The notes under the pieces were generated by a model, which did no database searches, was not told where the DNA came from, and saw nothing but the letters and a program-made list of their open reading frames with translations. A program made the translations under genes and the position numbers. A stretch of 64,000 nucleotides of DNA from Campylobacter lari subsp. concheus (GTDB taxonomy: Bacteria; Campylobacterota; Campylobacteria; Campylobacterales; Campylobacteraceae): contig NZ_CP043426.1 in the NCBI RefSeq assembly GCF_008245025.1, positions 1 to 64,000 of the forward strand, given 5' to 3'. Position 1 is the first letter of the stretch; every line of letters begins with the position of its first letter. Below, piece after piece: positions 22,585-32,728 of this stretch.

Positions 22585-24960
22585 GTGAAAGTATTAAAAA
22601 GAAATGGTAGAACTGAAGAGTTAGATGTTTCTAAGATTAAAAAATATACTACAGATGCAGTGGCAAATTTAGAAAATGTTAGCCAAAGTGAGCTTGAAGT
22701 AGATGCAAAAATTCAATTTCGTGATGGTATAACAACAGAAGAAATTCAACAAACTCTTATAAAAACAGCAGTAGATAAAATAGATATTGATAGGCCTAAT
22801 TGGACCTTTGTTGCTGCAAGATTATTTTTATATGATTTATATAAAAAAGTAAGTGGTTTTACTGGATATAAACATTTAAGAGAATATCTTGAAAAAGGCG
22901 AAAAAGAAGGTAGGATTTTAATTGGTTTAAAAGAAAAATATGATTTAGATGATCTTAATGCTTATATAAAGCCAGAACGCGATTTGCAATTTACTTATCT
23001 TGGTATAAAAACTTTATATGATAGATATTTGATTAAAGATTCTAAAGGCATGCCTATAGAATTACCACAGCAAATGTTTATGGCTATTGCAATGTTTTTA
23101 GCGCAAAATGAGCTAGATTCTCAAACTTGGGCTAAGAAATTTTATGACTTAATCTCAACTTTTGAAGTAATGCTTGCAACCCCAACTCTTTCAAATGCAA
23201 GAACCACAAGACATCAATTAAGTTCATGTTATATAGGAAGCACACCTGATAATATAGAAGGGATTTTTGATTCTTATCAAGAAATGGCGCTTTTATCTAA
23301 ATTTGGTGGTGGTATAGGTTGGGATTGGTCTAAGGTGCGTGCTATGGGTGGAAGCATAGATGGACATAAAAACGCAGCAGGTGGGATTATACCATTTTTA
23401 AAAATCACTAATGATATAGCTGTTGCTGTTGATCAACTTGGTACTAGAAAAGGTGCAATTGCAGTTTATATTGAACCTTGGCATATGGATATTAACGATT
23501 TTTTAGATTTGCGTAAAAACTCAGGTGAAGAAAGAAGAAGAGCACATGAGCTTTTCCCTGCTTTATGGATTAATGATTTGTTCATGAAAAGAGTAAGAGC
23601 AAATGACAAATGGACACTTTTTGATCCTGCTGATACAGCAAGTTTATGTGATTTATACGGTGAAGAATTTGAGAAAAAATATGAAGAATTTGAAAAAGAT
23701 GAAAGTATAGTCAAAGAAATTGTTGATGCAAAAGAGCTTTGGAAAAAAATACTTTTATCTTATTTTGAAAGCGGCTTGCCGTTTTTATGTTTTAAAGATA
23801 GTGCAAATAGAACAAATCCAAATTCCCACACAGGAATTATAAGAAGTTCAAATTTATGTACAGAAATTTTTCAAAATACAGAACCAAATTATTATCAAAT
23901 CAAAATTGTATTTGATGATAAAACAGAACTCCATTTAGATGAAGATGAAGAGCTTGCAATAGATGGAGGATATAAAAAGCTAGCTAAAAAAGTTTCTACT
24001 TTAGATAGTATTAATGGTAAAAAAGTCTATATAGTAGAAAAATATAAAAACGAAGGAAAAACTGCAGTTTGTAATCTTGCAAGTATAAATTTAAGTAAAA
24101 TCAACACCAAAGAAGACATTCAAAGAGTAGTGCCAACAGCAATAAGAATGCTTGATAATGTGATTGATTTAAATTTTTATCCTCATGTAAAGGTTAAAAA
24201 TACCAACCTAAAATCACGTGCTATAGGACTTGGTGTAATGGGCGAAGCGCAAATGTTGGCTGAAGCTCAAATTTATTGGGGTTCTAATGAACATTTTGAA
24301 AAAATTGATCGCATTATGGAAATGATTAGTTATGAGGCTATTTTAGCTAGCTCAAATTTAGCCTTAGAAAAAGGAAATTATCCTGACTTTGAAGGATCAA
24401 ACTGGAGTAAAGGTATAGTGCCAATTGATGTAGCAAACGAAAATGCCAAAAAGCTTACTGCAAGTGAAGGTTTATTTGATCAAAGTGATTGTGATTGGGA
24501 AAAATTAAGAGAAAAACTAAAAAGAGATGGTATAAGAAATGGTTATTTAATGGCCATAGCACCAACTTCTTCTATTTCTATTTTAGTGGGTACTACTCAA
24601 ACAATTGAGCCTGTATATAAAAGAAAATGGTTTGAGCAAAATTTAAGTGGTATGATACCAACTGTAGTACCAAATTTAAGTGCTAATACTTGGCAGTATT
24701 ATACTCCTGCTTATGAGCTTGATCAAAAAATCTTAGTAAAAGCAGCAGCGATTCGTGGTAAATGGATTGATCAAGGTCAATCGTTAAATATCTTTGTTTC
24801 TTTAGATAAAGCAAGTGGTGGATATTTAAATGAAATTTATCAACTTGCTTGGGAATTAGGTGTTAAATCGACTTATTATCTAAGAAGCGAAAGCCCTGAT
24901 AGTCAAAAAGTAAATGATGATGTAGTTGATAGAACTATAGAATGTGAAGGTTGTCAATAA
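22585..24960 (+). CDS. nrdA: Class I ribonucleoside-diphosphate reductase alpha subunit
   Basis: NrdA reduces ribonucleoside diphosphates to deoxyribonucleotides under oxic conditions using a radical supplied by NrdB. The 791-residue protein begins with the ATP-cone regulatory domain (VLKRNGRTEELDVSKI). Active-site elements include SCYIGSTPDN and NLCTEIFQ, and the C-terminal cysteine pair is in ECEGCQ. It uses a GTG start after AGGGG. nrdB is not adjacent, so the subunits are encoded apart. The window also has the anaerobic nrdDG pair. Confidence 0.98.
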   Translation: MKVLKRNGRTEELDVSKIKKYTTDAVANLENVSQSELEVDAKIQFRDGITTEEIQQTLIKTAVDKIDIDRPNWTFVAARLFLYDLYKKVSGFTGYKHLREYLEKGEKEGRILIGLKEKYDLDDLNAYIKPERDLQFTYLGIKTLYDRYLIKDSKGMPIELPQQMFMAIAMFLAQNELDSQTWAKKFYDLISTFEVMLATPTLSNARTTRHQLSSCYIGSTPDNIEGIFDSYQEMALLSKFGGGIGWDWSKVRAMGGSIDGHKNAAGGIIPFLKITNDIAVAVDQLGTRKGAIAVYIEPWHMDINDFLDLRKNSGEERRRAHELFPALWINDLFMKRVRANDKWTLFDPADTASLCDLYGEEFEKKYEEFEKDESIVKEIVDAKELWKKILLSYFESGLPFLCFKDSANRTNPNSHTGIIRSSNLCTEIFQNTEPNYYQIKIVFDDKTELHLDEDEELAIDGGYKKLAKKVSTLDSINGKKVYIVEKYKNEGKTAVCNLASINLSKINTKEDIQRVVPTAIRMLDNVIDLNFYPHVKVKNTNLKSRAIGLGVMGEAQMLAEAQIYWGSNEHFEKIDRIMEMISYEAILASSNLALEKGNYPDFEGSNWSKGIVPIDVANENAKKLTASEGLFDQSDCDWEKLREKLKRDGIRNGYLMAIAPTSSISILVGTTQTIEPVYKRKWFEQNLSGMIPTVVPNLSANTWQYYTPAYELDQKILVKAAAIRGKWIDQGQSLNIFVSLDKASGGYLNEIYQLAWELGVKSTYYLRSESPDSQKVNDDVVDRTIECEGCQ

Positions 24961-24975
24961 AAATGGAGAAATAAA

Positions 24976-26961
24976 ATGTATACAAAAAACTCACTACCAG
25001 AGCTTACGCTTAGAGGTATAATACTAGGAAGTATTTTAACGATTATTTTTACTGCCTCAAATGTATATTTGGGGCTTAAAGTTGGTCTTACTTTTTCTAC
25101 TTCTATTCCTGCTGTTGTGATCGCAATGGCTGTTTTAAAAATCTTTAAAGACTCTAATATTTTAGAAAATAATATGGTTCAAACTCAAGTTTCAGCCGCA
25201 GGTACGCTTTCAGCTGTGATTTTTGTTATACCAGGTCTTTTTATGTGTGGATATTGGTTTGAATTTCCACTTTGGCTTACTTTTATGCTCTGTCTTTGTG
25301 GGGGTGGATTAGGTGTACTTTTTACCATACCTTTGCGTAGAGCTATGGTGGTAGAGAGTAAATTAGCTTATCCCGAAGGAAGAGCTGCTGCTGAAATTTT
25401 AAAAGTGGCTAATAAAGATCAAGCTGATAAAAAAGGAAAAGTAGGCTTAAAAGAAATCACACTTGGTGTGGCTTTTGCTTCTGTGATAAGTCTTTTTTCA
25501 AGTGGTTTTAAACTACTTTCAAGTGGAAGTAGTTTTGCATTTATTTGGCAAAAAATGACTTTTGGTTTTTCTATGGGTTATTCAGTGGCGCTTTTGGGTG
25601 CTGGATACTTAGTGGGTATAGCTGGAGGTGTTGCATTGCTTGCGGGTATGGTGCTTGCTTGGATGGTTTTTGTGCCATATTTTTCTGCTAAAGAAAGTTT
25701 TGATACGAGTTTAAGTGCGCTTGATATAGCTAATCAAATTTGGGCTCAAAAAGTACGTTTAATAGGTACAGGAGCTATTGCTATAGCAGCATTATGGACT
25801 TTAATAGAACTTGCAAAACCTGTATATGATGGCATGAAAAATATGCTTAAAAAAACCTCATTAAACCTCTCACAAGATCCTAAAGATATGGATTTATCTT
25901 TAAAAGCTATGTTAGGTTTATTTGTACTTATGTGTATAGGTTTGTTTGTTTCATTTTATGCTTTTGTGACTGATTCAAATTTGGCAAGTGGTTATCAAAT
26001 TCTTTTTGCCTTGGTAGGAACTTTAGTAGCTATTTTCATAGGCTTTTTTGTAGCTTCTGCTTGTGGATATATGGCAGGTTTGGTGGGTTCGTCATCTTCT
26101 CCTATTTCGGGTATAGGGCTAATTGGGATTATGATTTCTTCTTTGATTATTTTACTTTTGGGTTATCAAGTAGATTTATTTAGTGATCCTTTAATGTCTA
26201 AATTTGCCATCGCTTTTGCTATATTTACTACCAGTGTTATTTTAGCAACTGCTGCTATTTCTAATGATAATTTACAAGATTTAAAAACTGGTTATTTAGT
26301 GGGCGCAACTCCTTGGAAACAACAAGTTTCTTTAATTATAGGTTGTGTATTTGGAGCTTTAGCTATTGCTCCTGTTTTAAATTTATTATACCAAGCCTAT
26401 GGTTTTGTGGGTGCAATGCCAAGAGAAGGAATGGATAAGGCAAATGCACTTGCTGCACCACAAGCAAATTTGATGAGCACTATAGCACAAGGCATTTTTA
26501 ATGCTAATATCGATTGGAGTTATATTATAGCGGGAGCTTTTGTGGGCGTTGGTATAATCATTGTTGATCGTTTGTTAAGAAAGAAAAATATGTCTTTGCC
26601 ACCTTTAGCTGTGGGTATAGGTATATATTTACCACCTGCTGTTAATATGCCTTTGTTTATAGGTGGATTATTAGCGTATTTAATCAAAAAGCGTTTAGAG
26701 CAAAGATATGCTAAAAATGCTCATAAAAAAGAACTCATTCAAGAGCATGAGCAAAAAGGAACCTTATTTGCCTCTGGTTTGATAGTAGGTGAGAGTTTAT
26801 TTGGAGTACTAATAGCTGGTTTAACTGTGCTTTCTATTAGTAGAGGTGGGGCTGAAGATCCACTTGCTATTGCAACTTCATTTAAAGACGATGGGATTAT
26901 AGGTTTTGTAGTTTTTGTAGCGATTATGCTAATTTTTGCAAGAAGAGTACTTAAAAAATGA
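24976..26961 (+). CDS. OPT-family oligopeptide/metal-chelate transporter
   Basis: This is a large inner-membrane transporter of the oligopeptide transporter (OPT) family, 661 residues with roughly 14-16 hydrophobic segments. The N-terminal [28 protein letters not shown] repeats the bacterial OPT pattern, and [14 protein letters not shown] near residue 132 is a family hallmark. OPT proteins move peptides or metal chelates; the substrate here is unknown. uppP starts 4 nt inside its end, so they are translationally coupled. Confidence 0.9.
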   Translation: MYTKNSLPELTLRGIILGSILTIIFTASNVYLGLKVGLTFSTSIPAVVIAMAVLKIFKDSNILENNMVQTQVSAAGTLSAVIFVIPGLFMCGYWFEFPLWLTFMLCLCGGGLGVLFTIPLRRAMVVESKLAYPEGRAAAEILKVANKDQADKKGKVGLKEITLGVAFASVISLFSSGFKLLSSGSSFAFIWQKMTFGFSMGYSVALLGAGYLVGIAGGVALLAGMVLAWMVFVPYFSAKESFDTSLSALDIANQIWAQKVRLIGTGAIAIAALWTLIELAKPVYDGMKNMLKKTSLNLSQDPKDMDLSLKAMLGLFVLMCIGLFVSFYAFVTDSNLASGYQILFALVGTLVAIFIGFFVASACGYMAGLVGSSSSPISGIGLIGIMISSLIILLLGYQVDLFSDPLMSKFAIAFAIFTTSVILATAAISNDNLQDLKTGYLVGATPWKQQVSLIIGCVFGALAIAPVLNLLYQAYGFVGAMPREGMDKANALAAPQANLMSTIAQGIFNANIDWSYIIAGAFVGVGIIIVDRLLRKKNMSLPPLAVGIGIYLPPAVNMPLFIGGLLAYLIKKRLEQRYAKNAHKKELIQEHEQKGTLFASGLIVGESLFGVLIAGLTVLSISRGGAEDPLAIATSFKDDGIIGFVVFVAIMLIFARRVLKK

Positions 26962-27764
26962 ATTTAGATTATTATTATGCTTTGATTTTAGGAATTATTG
27001 AAGGTTTGACAGAATTTTTACCTATTTCATCTACAGGGCATATGATCTTGGGTGCTGAAATTTTGGGTTTAAATATAGATGATTTTTGGAGAAGTTTTTT
27101 CATCATTATTCAACTTGGTTCTATACTAGCAGTGATTTTTATTTTCAAAGATAAACTAACTCAAAAACTTGATATTTGGTTAAAACTTGCTGTGGGTTTT
27201 TTGCCTGCAGGTGGAGTGGGTTTTATAGCATATAAGTTTTTAAAAGAAATATTTAATGGCTATACTGTGGCTACTATGTTAATCATTGGTGGGATTGTTT
27301 TTATCATTATAGAACTTAAACATAGAAAAAAAGACTATGATATACATTCTTTAGACGAGGTAAGTTATAAACAAGCTTTTTTGATAGGTTTAACCCAAGC
27401 TCTTGCTATCATACCAGGCACTTCAAGAAGTGGAGCAAGTATTATAGGTGGCTTATTGCTTGGGCTTGATCGTAAAGTGGCTTCTGAATTTTCATTTTTG
27501 CTTGCAATTCCTACTATGATTATCGCAACAGCTTATAGCATTTATAAAGAACCACAGGTTTTAAGTAATATGAATAATTTCATCCCTTTAGCCATAGGTT
27601 TTGCAACAGCTTTTGTGGTGGCTTTTGTGGTAATTAAAATATTTTTAAAATTAATCAGCAAGATAAACTTCATACCTTTTGGAATTTATAGGATAATTTT
27701 AGGTTTTGTATTTTTATACCTTTTTATGAGTGGTGCTTTAGATATATCAAGAACGGGTGTTTGA
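26958..27764 (+). CDS. uppP: Undecaprenyl-diphosphatase UppP
   Basis: UppP (BacA) dephosphorylates undecaprenyl pyrophosphate, recycling the lipid carrier for peptidoglycan and glycan assembly, and confers bacitracin tolerance. The 268-residue membrane protein has both signature motifs: [15 protein letters not shown] near residue 15 and [13 protein letters not shown] near residue 155, which form the phosphatase active site at the membrane surface. It overlaps the OPT gene by 4 nt. thrS follows after about 100 nt. Confidence 0.97.
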   Translation: MNLDYYYALILGIIEGLTEFLPISSTGHMILGAEILGLNIDDFWRSFFIIIQLGSILAVIFIFKDKLTQKLDIWLKLAVGFLPAGGVGFIAYKFLKEIFNGYTVATMLIIGGIVFIIIELKHRKKDYDIHSLDEVSYKQAFLIGLTQALAIIPGTSRSGASIIGGLLLGLDRKVASEFSFLLAIPTMIIATAYSIYKEPQVLSNMNNFIPLAIGFATAFVVAFVVIKIFLKLISKINFIPFGIYRIILGFVFLYLFMSGALDISRTGV

Positions 27765-27870
27765 AATATAAAAATATCCTTTATTTAAAAAAAGTTTAAG
27801 TTTTTCATAGCTAAAATTAGTCTTATATTTTAATTTAAGCTCACAAGGTTAGTGAGTGTTAAGGGTAGAA

Positions 27871-29682
27871 ATGACAAAAGATATAATTGCATATGCAAAT
27901 AATGAAACTTTGGTAGATACTCAAAGTTTTAATAATGAAATAAATTTAACTCCAATTTATTTTGATAATTCTAAAGAAAGTTTAGAAGTTATCCGCCACT
28001 CTTGTGCGCATTTAATGGCTCAAGCGATTAAAAGTTTATATCCAGAGGCTAAATTTTTCGTAGGGCCTGTGATAGAAGATGGGTTCTATTATGATTTTAG
28101 GGTCGATAGTAAGATTTCAGAAGAAGACTTAAATAAAATTGAAAAGAAAATGAAAGAACTGGCAGAAGCAAAGCTAGATATCACAAAATATGAACTCTCA
28201 AAGACTGAGGTTAAAGAAAAATTTGCTAATGATGATTTAAAACAAGAAGTTTTACTAAGAATTCCTGATGGAAAAGTAAGCATTTATAAGCAAGGTGAAT
28301 TTGAAGATTTATGCCGTGGGCCTCATGTACCAAATACTAGATATTTAAGATTTTTCAAACTTACTCGTGTAGCCGGTGCGTATTTGGGTGGTGATGAAAA
28401 AAGAGAAATGCTCACAAGAATTTATGGTACCGCTTTTGCAGATAAAGAAAGTTTAAATGAATACTTAAAAATCATTGAAGAAGCTAAAAAAAGAGATCAT
28501 AGAAAGCTTGGTAATGAAATGAAACTTTTTGCTTTTGATGATGAAATAGGCGGTGGACTTCCTATATGGCTTAGTAATGGTGCAAAATTAAGAAGCAAAT
28601 TAGAGCATTTATTATATAAAGCACATAGATTAAGAGGCTATGAGCCTGTGCGTGGACCTGAACTTTTAAAAGCTGATGCGTGGAAAATTAGTGGGCATTA
28701 TGCAAACTACAAAGAAAATATGTATTTTACGCAAATTGATGAGCAAGAATACGGCATTAAGCCGATGAATTGTGTAGGACATATTAAAATTTATCAAAGT
28801 GATATTAGAAGTTATCGTGATTTACCTTTGAAATTTTTTGAATACGGCGTGGTACACCGCCATGAAAAAAGTGGAGTTTTGCACGGGCTTTTTAGGGTAA
28901 GAGAATTTACTCAAGATGATGCGCATATTTTTTGTATGCCAAGTCAGATAAAAGAACAAGTTTTAGAAATTTTAAGCTTCGTAGATACTTTGATGAAGGC
29001 TTTTGAATTTGATTATGAAATGGAAATTTCAACACGCCCAGCAAAAGCAATAGGTGGTGATGAAATTTGGGATATAGCTACAAAGGCTTTAAAAGAAGCT
29101 TTAGATGAACAAGGTTTAAAATATGGCATTGATGAGGGCGGTGGAGCTTTCTATGGTCCAAAAATCGATATCAAAATCACTGATGCACTAAAAAGAAAAT
29201 GGCAGTGTGGAACTATACAAGTAGATTTTAACTTGCCAAGCCGTTTTAAACTCGAATACACAGACTCAGATAATGAAAAAAAACAACCTGTAATGCTTCA
29301 CCGTGCTATTTTAGGTTCTTTTGAAAGATTTATAGGAATTTTAGTAGAGCATTGTGCAGGTGAGTTACCATTTTTCATAGCACCAACTCAAGTAGCTATA
29401 GTGCCTATTTCGCAAAATCATCATGATTATGCAAAAGAAATAGCAAGACAACTTTTAGAGCTTGGTATTGATAGTGAAATATACAATAAAAATGAAAGCT
29501 TAAATAAAAAAATTCGCACTGCTGAAAAAGCACATGTGCCTATGATACTTGTTTTGGGTGATGAAGAAGTGGCAAATCAAAGTGTGGCTTTAAGAGATAG
29601 AAGAGCAAAAGAACAAAAAACGATGACTTTAGATGAATTTATAACCTTAACAAAGGAGAAATTAAGTGAGGTACGCTTTTGA
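27871..29682 (+). CDS. thrS: Threonyl-tRNA synthetase
   Basis: This class II synthetase charges tRNA-Thr. It has the editing domain ([10 protein letters not shown] near residue 48, whose histidines with a later Cys and His clear mischarged Ser-tRNA), the catalytic core with [11 protein letters not shown] and [15 protein letters not shown], and a C-terminal anticodon-binding domain. The TGS domain at the N-terminus is reduced. I start at the ATG at 27871, 6 nt from AAGGG, in place of an in-frame GTG five codons upstream. The length is 603 residues. The stop overlaps the infC start. Confidence 0.97.
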   Translation: MTKDIIAYANNETLVDTQSFNNEINLTPIYFDNSKESLEVIRHSCAHLMAQAIKSLYPEAKFFVGPVIEDGFYYDFRVDSKISEEDLNKIEKKMKELAEAKLDITKYELSKTEVKEKFANDDLKQEVLLRIPDGKVSIYKQGEFEDLCRGPHVPNTRYLRFFKLTRVAGAYLGGDEKREMLTRIYGTAFADKESLNEYLKIIEEAKKRDHRKLGNEMKLFAFDDEIGGGLPIWLSNGAKLRSKLEHLLYKAHRLRGYEPVRGPELLKADAWKISGHYANYKENMYFTQIDEQEYGIKPMNCVGHIKIYQSDIRSYRDLPLKFFEYGVVHRHEKSGVLHGLFRVREFTQDDAHIFCMPSQIKEQVLEILSFVDTLMKAFEFDYEMEISTRPAKAIGGDEIWDIATKALKEALDEQGLKYGIDEGGGAFYGPKIDIKITDALKRKWQCGTIQVDFNLPSRFKLEYTDSDNEKKQPVMLHRAILGSFERFIGILVEHCAGELPFFIAPTQVAIVPISQNHHDYAKEIARQLLELGIDSEIYNKNESLNKKIRTAEKAHVPMILVLGDEEVANQSVALRDRRAKEQKTMTLDEFITLTKEKLSEVRF

Positions 29683-30200
29683 GTAAAGAAAAAGAAATAT
29701 TGCTAAATGAAGAAATTCAAGCAGATGAGATCAGATGTATAGGTGATGATGGCAAGGTTTATGGCATTATTAGTAGTGATGAAGCGCTAGATATAGCAAA
29801 TAGACTAGGACTTGATTTGGTGATGATAGCCGCTGATGCTAAACCACCTGTATGTAAGATAATGGATTATGGAAAATTCCGTTATCAACAAGAAAAGAAA
29901 CAAAAAGAGGCAAAGAAAAAACAAAAAGTGATTGATATAAAAGAAATCAAACTTTCTGTGAAAATCGCTCAAAATGATATTAATTATAAAGTCAAACATG
30001 CAAGTGAGTTTTTAGAACAAGGCAAGCATGTTAAATTTAGAGTGTTTTTAAAAGGACGCGAGATGGGCTCTCCTGAAGCAGGTATAGATTTACTTGAAAA
30101 AATTTGGCAAATGGTTGAAGATATAGCAGATAGAGATAAAGAACCTTTACTCGAAGGACGCTATGTGAATATGTTAGTAACTCCTAAAAAGAAAAAGTAA
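29679..30200 (+). CDS. infC: Translation initiation factor IF-3
   Basis: IF-3 binds the 30S subunit and proofreads start-codon and initiator-tRNA selection. The 173-residue protein has the N-domain ([19 protein letters not shown]), a lysine-rich linker and the C-domain with [14 protein letters not shown]. It starts at TTG overlapping the thrS TGA stop, with GAGGT 6 nt upstream. E. coli infC also uses a rare start (AUU) for autoregulation by IF-3, so the TTG may serve the same purpose (inference). The usual partners rpmI and rplT are displaced by 3.7 kb. Confidence 0.97.
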   Translation: MSKEKEILLNEEIQADEIRCIGDDGKVYGIISSDEALDIANRLGLDLVMIAADAKPPVCKIMDYGKFRYQQEKKQKEAKKKQKVIDIKEIKLSVKIAQNDINYKVKHASEFLEQGKHVKFRVFLKGREMGSPEAGIDLLEKIWQMVEDIADRDKEPLLEGRYVNMLVTPKKKK

Positions 30201-30211
30201 AGTATAAATTT

Positions 30212-30892
30212 ATGAAAAATGCCCTTTTTTGGAGTAAAATATATAGTATTAAACACAGCAAATTAGATGAAGATCACAAAAGATTTTTTCTATTTTATCT
30301 TGATCTTGAAAATATGATTAATGAAGGTCAGTATGATGTTGTGTTGTTGAAATTAATATCAAATAGATTATTGGATTATATTACAAATCATTGCAAACAA
30401 GAAGAAGCATATATGGCTAGTATTAGATATCCTTTGTTAGAATCGCATAAAAGAGCACATAACAAATTAATAGAGGAATTTAAATTTATAATAAGTAATC
30501 TCAATAACAAAGAATTTGTCTATAATGAATTATTGGGATGTTTAAAAAAAACTTTTTTAATGCATATAGTATATGAAGATTCATTAATTTTAAGATTTAA
30601 TAATTATTGTTTTGATCTTAATGAATTTCAATTTAACATCGAAGATTATGAAAAAATTATTGAAGTGTTTAATGGTATTAATTCCGAAAAAGATTTTATG
30701 TATATATGTTCGTGTCTAGAAAAATCTACACATAAAATTTGTGAAACATTTCATAAAGAAATTATTCAAAATAATCTTGTGGTAACATGTCAAAAATGCG
30801 GCGATCCTATAGTTTTTTTTGATATGGATATTGATAATAAAGAAGAGATGTCAAGATTAAAAGAGTTTGTGATGGGAGATAGGAATGTTTAA
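30212..30892 (+). CDS. Bacteriohemerythrin-domain protein with C-terminal CxxC extension
   Basis: The N-terminal 130 residues form a complete hemerythrin domain, with all seven expected diiron ligands visible: His22, His60 and Glu64 (HCKQE), His79 and His83 (HKRAH), His118 and Asp123. Hemerythrins bind O2, or sense oxygen or NO. A further 95 residues follow that I do not recognise, with CQKCGDP at about 193-199 suggesting a zinc or redox site. The length is 226 residues, larger than single-domain forms. It overlaps the fapA-like gene by 8 nt. This pair sits where C. jejuni has infC directly followed by ctsM, so it looks inserted. Confidence 0.85.
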   Translation: MKNALFWSKIYSIKHSKLDEDHKRFFLFYLDLENMINEGQYDVVLLKLISNRLLDYITNHCKQEEAYMASIRYPLLESHKRAHNKLIEEFKFIISNLNNKEFVYNELLGCLKKTFLMHIVYEDSLILRFNNYCFDLNEFQFNIEDYEKIIEVFNGINSEKDFMYICSCLEKSTHKICETFHKEIIQNNLVVTCQKCGDPIVFFDMDIDNKEEMSRLKEFVMGDRNV

Positions 30893-31391
30893 TTTTTTCA
30901 GAAAATATAAAAATTCACAAATTATACAAACAGACAAACCTTGTGAATTTTTAGCTAAATATCCTTTATATGATTTTAGAATTTTAGATATTAATACATA
31001 TACGCGTAATTCTCCAAATCAAAAAGATTTAGACCATTATTGTATTGGTGAAATGGAAGAATTTTATGATGATAAATTTTATATGAATTTGTACTCTATA
31101 CGTCAAGTGTATACTATAGAAATTTTCAAGAAAGAAGAAGAAAATAATACAATTGACTTTGAATTAAAAACTTATAAAAATTCTACCAAAATTACAGCAA
31201 TTTTGAAAACCAACAATATCCTGCATTATTATGAAAATTTAAAAGATGATCTATTGATGAGTCTTTACAAAAAAATGATACAAAACAAAATTTTTATAGG
31301 AATTAGAACAAATGTATATATCCTAGATGAGGTTGAAAATTTCATAGAAAACCTTAAAAAAAAAACTATATTGCCTTGGTTTTTGATATAG
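30885..31391 (+). CDS. FapA-like (DUF342) protein, N-terminal part, cut by A10 frameshift
   Basis: This 168-residue frame is the N-terminal part of a FapA/DUF342-type protein. It ends 26 nt after an A10 tract (31356-31365), where the reading frame changes. Downstream sequence in the -1 frame continues smoothly as NYIALVFDIGRGVEPLD. With one more A, or a -1 slip on the A tract, the joined protein would be about 614 residues, normal for this family. On its own it lacks the conserved core. It overlaps the hemerythrin gene by 8 nt. Confidence 0.6.
   Translation: MFNFFRKYKNSQIIQTDKPCEFLAKYPLYDFRILDINTYTRNSPNQKDLDHYCIGEMEEFYDDKFYMNLYSIRQVYTIEIFKKEEENNTIDFELKTYKNSTKITAILKTNNILHYYENLKDDLLMSLYKKMIQNKIFIGIRTNVYILDEVENFIENLKKKTILPWFLI
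31356..31365 (+). repeat. A10 homopolymer at the fapA frame junction
   Basis: Ten consecutive A residues sit in the fapA-like gene. The zero frame reads CTT AAA AAA AAA ACT and ends at a TAG 22 nt further on. A tract of this length is prone to replication slippage (phase variation), transcriptional slippage, and -1 ribosomal frameshifting on A-AAA-AAA. Confidence 0.85.
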
Positions 31392-32728
31392 GTAGGGGTG
31401 TAGAGCCGCTTGATATTATAGAAGAAAAATATATCTGTCATATAGAAGTTTCAGATAAGAGTAAATTTTTTTCCGATAGTTTTAATTTAAGTCAAAATGC
31501 TAATTTTGTAATTAAAAAAGGGGAATTATTATTCGAATACATAAAACCTATTGAAGCAAAATTTGGTAAAGACTTAAAAGGTCGAGTTATAACTCCAAAA
31601 AACATAAAAATAAATTCTACAAATAATATTTATATTGACAACACTATAAAAAAAGAAGATCAGATAGATCGTATAAAATATTTTGCAGCCAAAAATGGAT
31701 TTTTAAGAAAAAAAGATGGGAAATATTTTATTGATGACAATATTTATCTAGAAACTTTAGATGTAAAAAAAGTTCAAGATGTTAGCTTAGGCAATGATGA
31801 TGAAAAATTAAGTATTTTTATACAAAATAGTGATTACTTACAAGATAGTATTCAATCGGGTGTAGATGTAGATGTGGTTAATGCATATATCAAAGGTAAT
31901 ATTGATAGAGCCAATATAAAGGCAGAAAAAATATATATTCAAGGAAAAACACATTCAAAATCAACAATTAGTGCTGAAATTGCATATATTAATACTCATA
32001 AAGGAAAATTACAAGCTAAAATTGCATTTGTTGATAATTTAGAAAATGGAGAAATTAACGCAGAAATTGTTTTTGTTAAATATGCTTTAGGTGGAACAAT
32101 TAAAGCTAATTTTATTTATATTGAAAATTGTGTTAATTATTGTTGTGTTTATCCAAAATCTTATCTTGTAATAGAAAAAATTACAGGTCATACAAATACT
32201 TTTGAAGTTAATTCACAGCGTTTCATTGATGATGAAGAATCTATAGTTGAATATTATGAAAATTTATCTAAAGATATTAAAAAGAAACTAGATTATTTTT
32301 CTTATCAAATAAGAAAAATAAAAAATTATGTTTATGAAAGACAAAATAAAATTTATACATACGATAAAATAGATGAAAATTTAGATTTTGTTAAACAATA
32401 TAATGAAAAATTAGATGAGTATAAAAAAGTTTTAGGTTGCTATCAAAACGCATTAAAACTAGCATATGCGGTAAATATTTTTTTAAATAGAATTTATGAA
32501 ACAGCATTTTATGCAAAAATTGCTGTAGAATATAATTATGGAGAAGATAATTTAATTAATTTTATTCACAAACCAAACAAAATCGATATAAGATATATTT
32601 TGCAAAAAAATGATAAAAATAAAGTATTTTTCATGCAAAATAAACTAGATATTGCTTTGGAAAAAGAAGAAAAATTTAATAGAGAAGAAATATCTTGGAT
32701 CAATATAAGCAAAAAAGATTATTTTTAA
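31376..32728 (+). CDS. FapA-like (DUF342) protein, C-terminal part
   Basis: This 450-residue frame holds the conserved core of the FapA (flagellar assembly protein A, DUF342) family: DIGRGVEPLD, GKDLKGRVITP, then a region of short alternating strands (YIKGNIDRANIKAEKIYI...) typical of polymer-forming beta-helix folds, then a helical coiled-coil segment near residues 285-370. Its first possible start codon is a TTG with no ribosome binding site, so independent translation is doubtful and it should be read as the second half of the upstream frame. Roles proposed for the family include flagellar assembly and surface organisation; the role here is unknown. Confidence 0.6.
   Translation: MVFDIGRGVEPLDIIEEKYICHIEVSDKSKFFSDSFNLSQNANFVIKKGELLFEYIKPIEAKFGKDLKGRVITPKNIKINSTNNIYIDNTIKKEDQIDRIKYFAAKNGFLRKKDGKYFIDDNIYLETLDVKKVQDVSLGNDDEKLSIFIQNSDYLQDSIQSGVDVDVVNAYIKGNIDRANIKAEKIYIQGKTHSKSTISAEIAYINTHKGKLQAKIAFVDNLENGEINAEIVFVKYALGGTIKANFIYIENCVNYCCVYPKSYLVIEKITGHTNTFEVNSQRFIDDEESIVEYYENLSKDIKKKLDYFSYQIRKIKNYVYERQNKIYTYDKIDENLDFVKQYNEKLDEYKKVLGCYQNALKLAYAVNIFLNRIYETAFYAKIAVEYNYGEDNLINFIHKPNKIDIRYILQKNDKNKVFFMQNKLDIALEKEEKFNREEISWINISKKDYF

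Noticed and set aside
31376-31391. Independent start for the second fapA-like frame
   Set aside because: The first possible codon is TTG with no ribosome binding site, and it lies after the A10 tract inside the upstream gene; a joined reading fits the family better.
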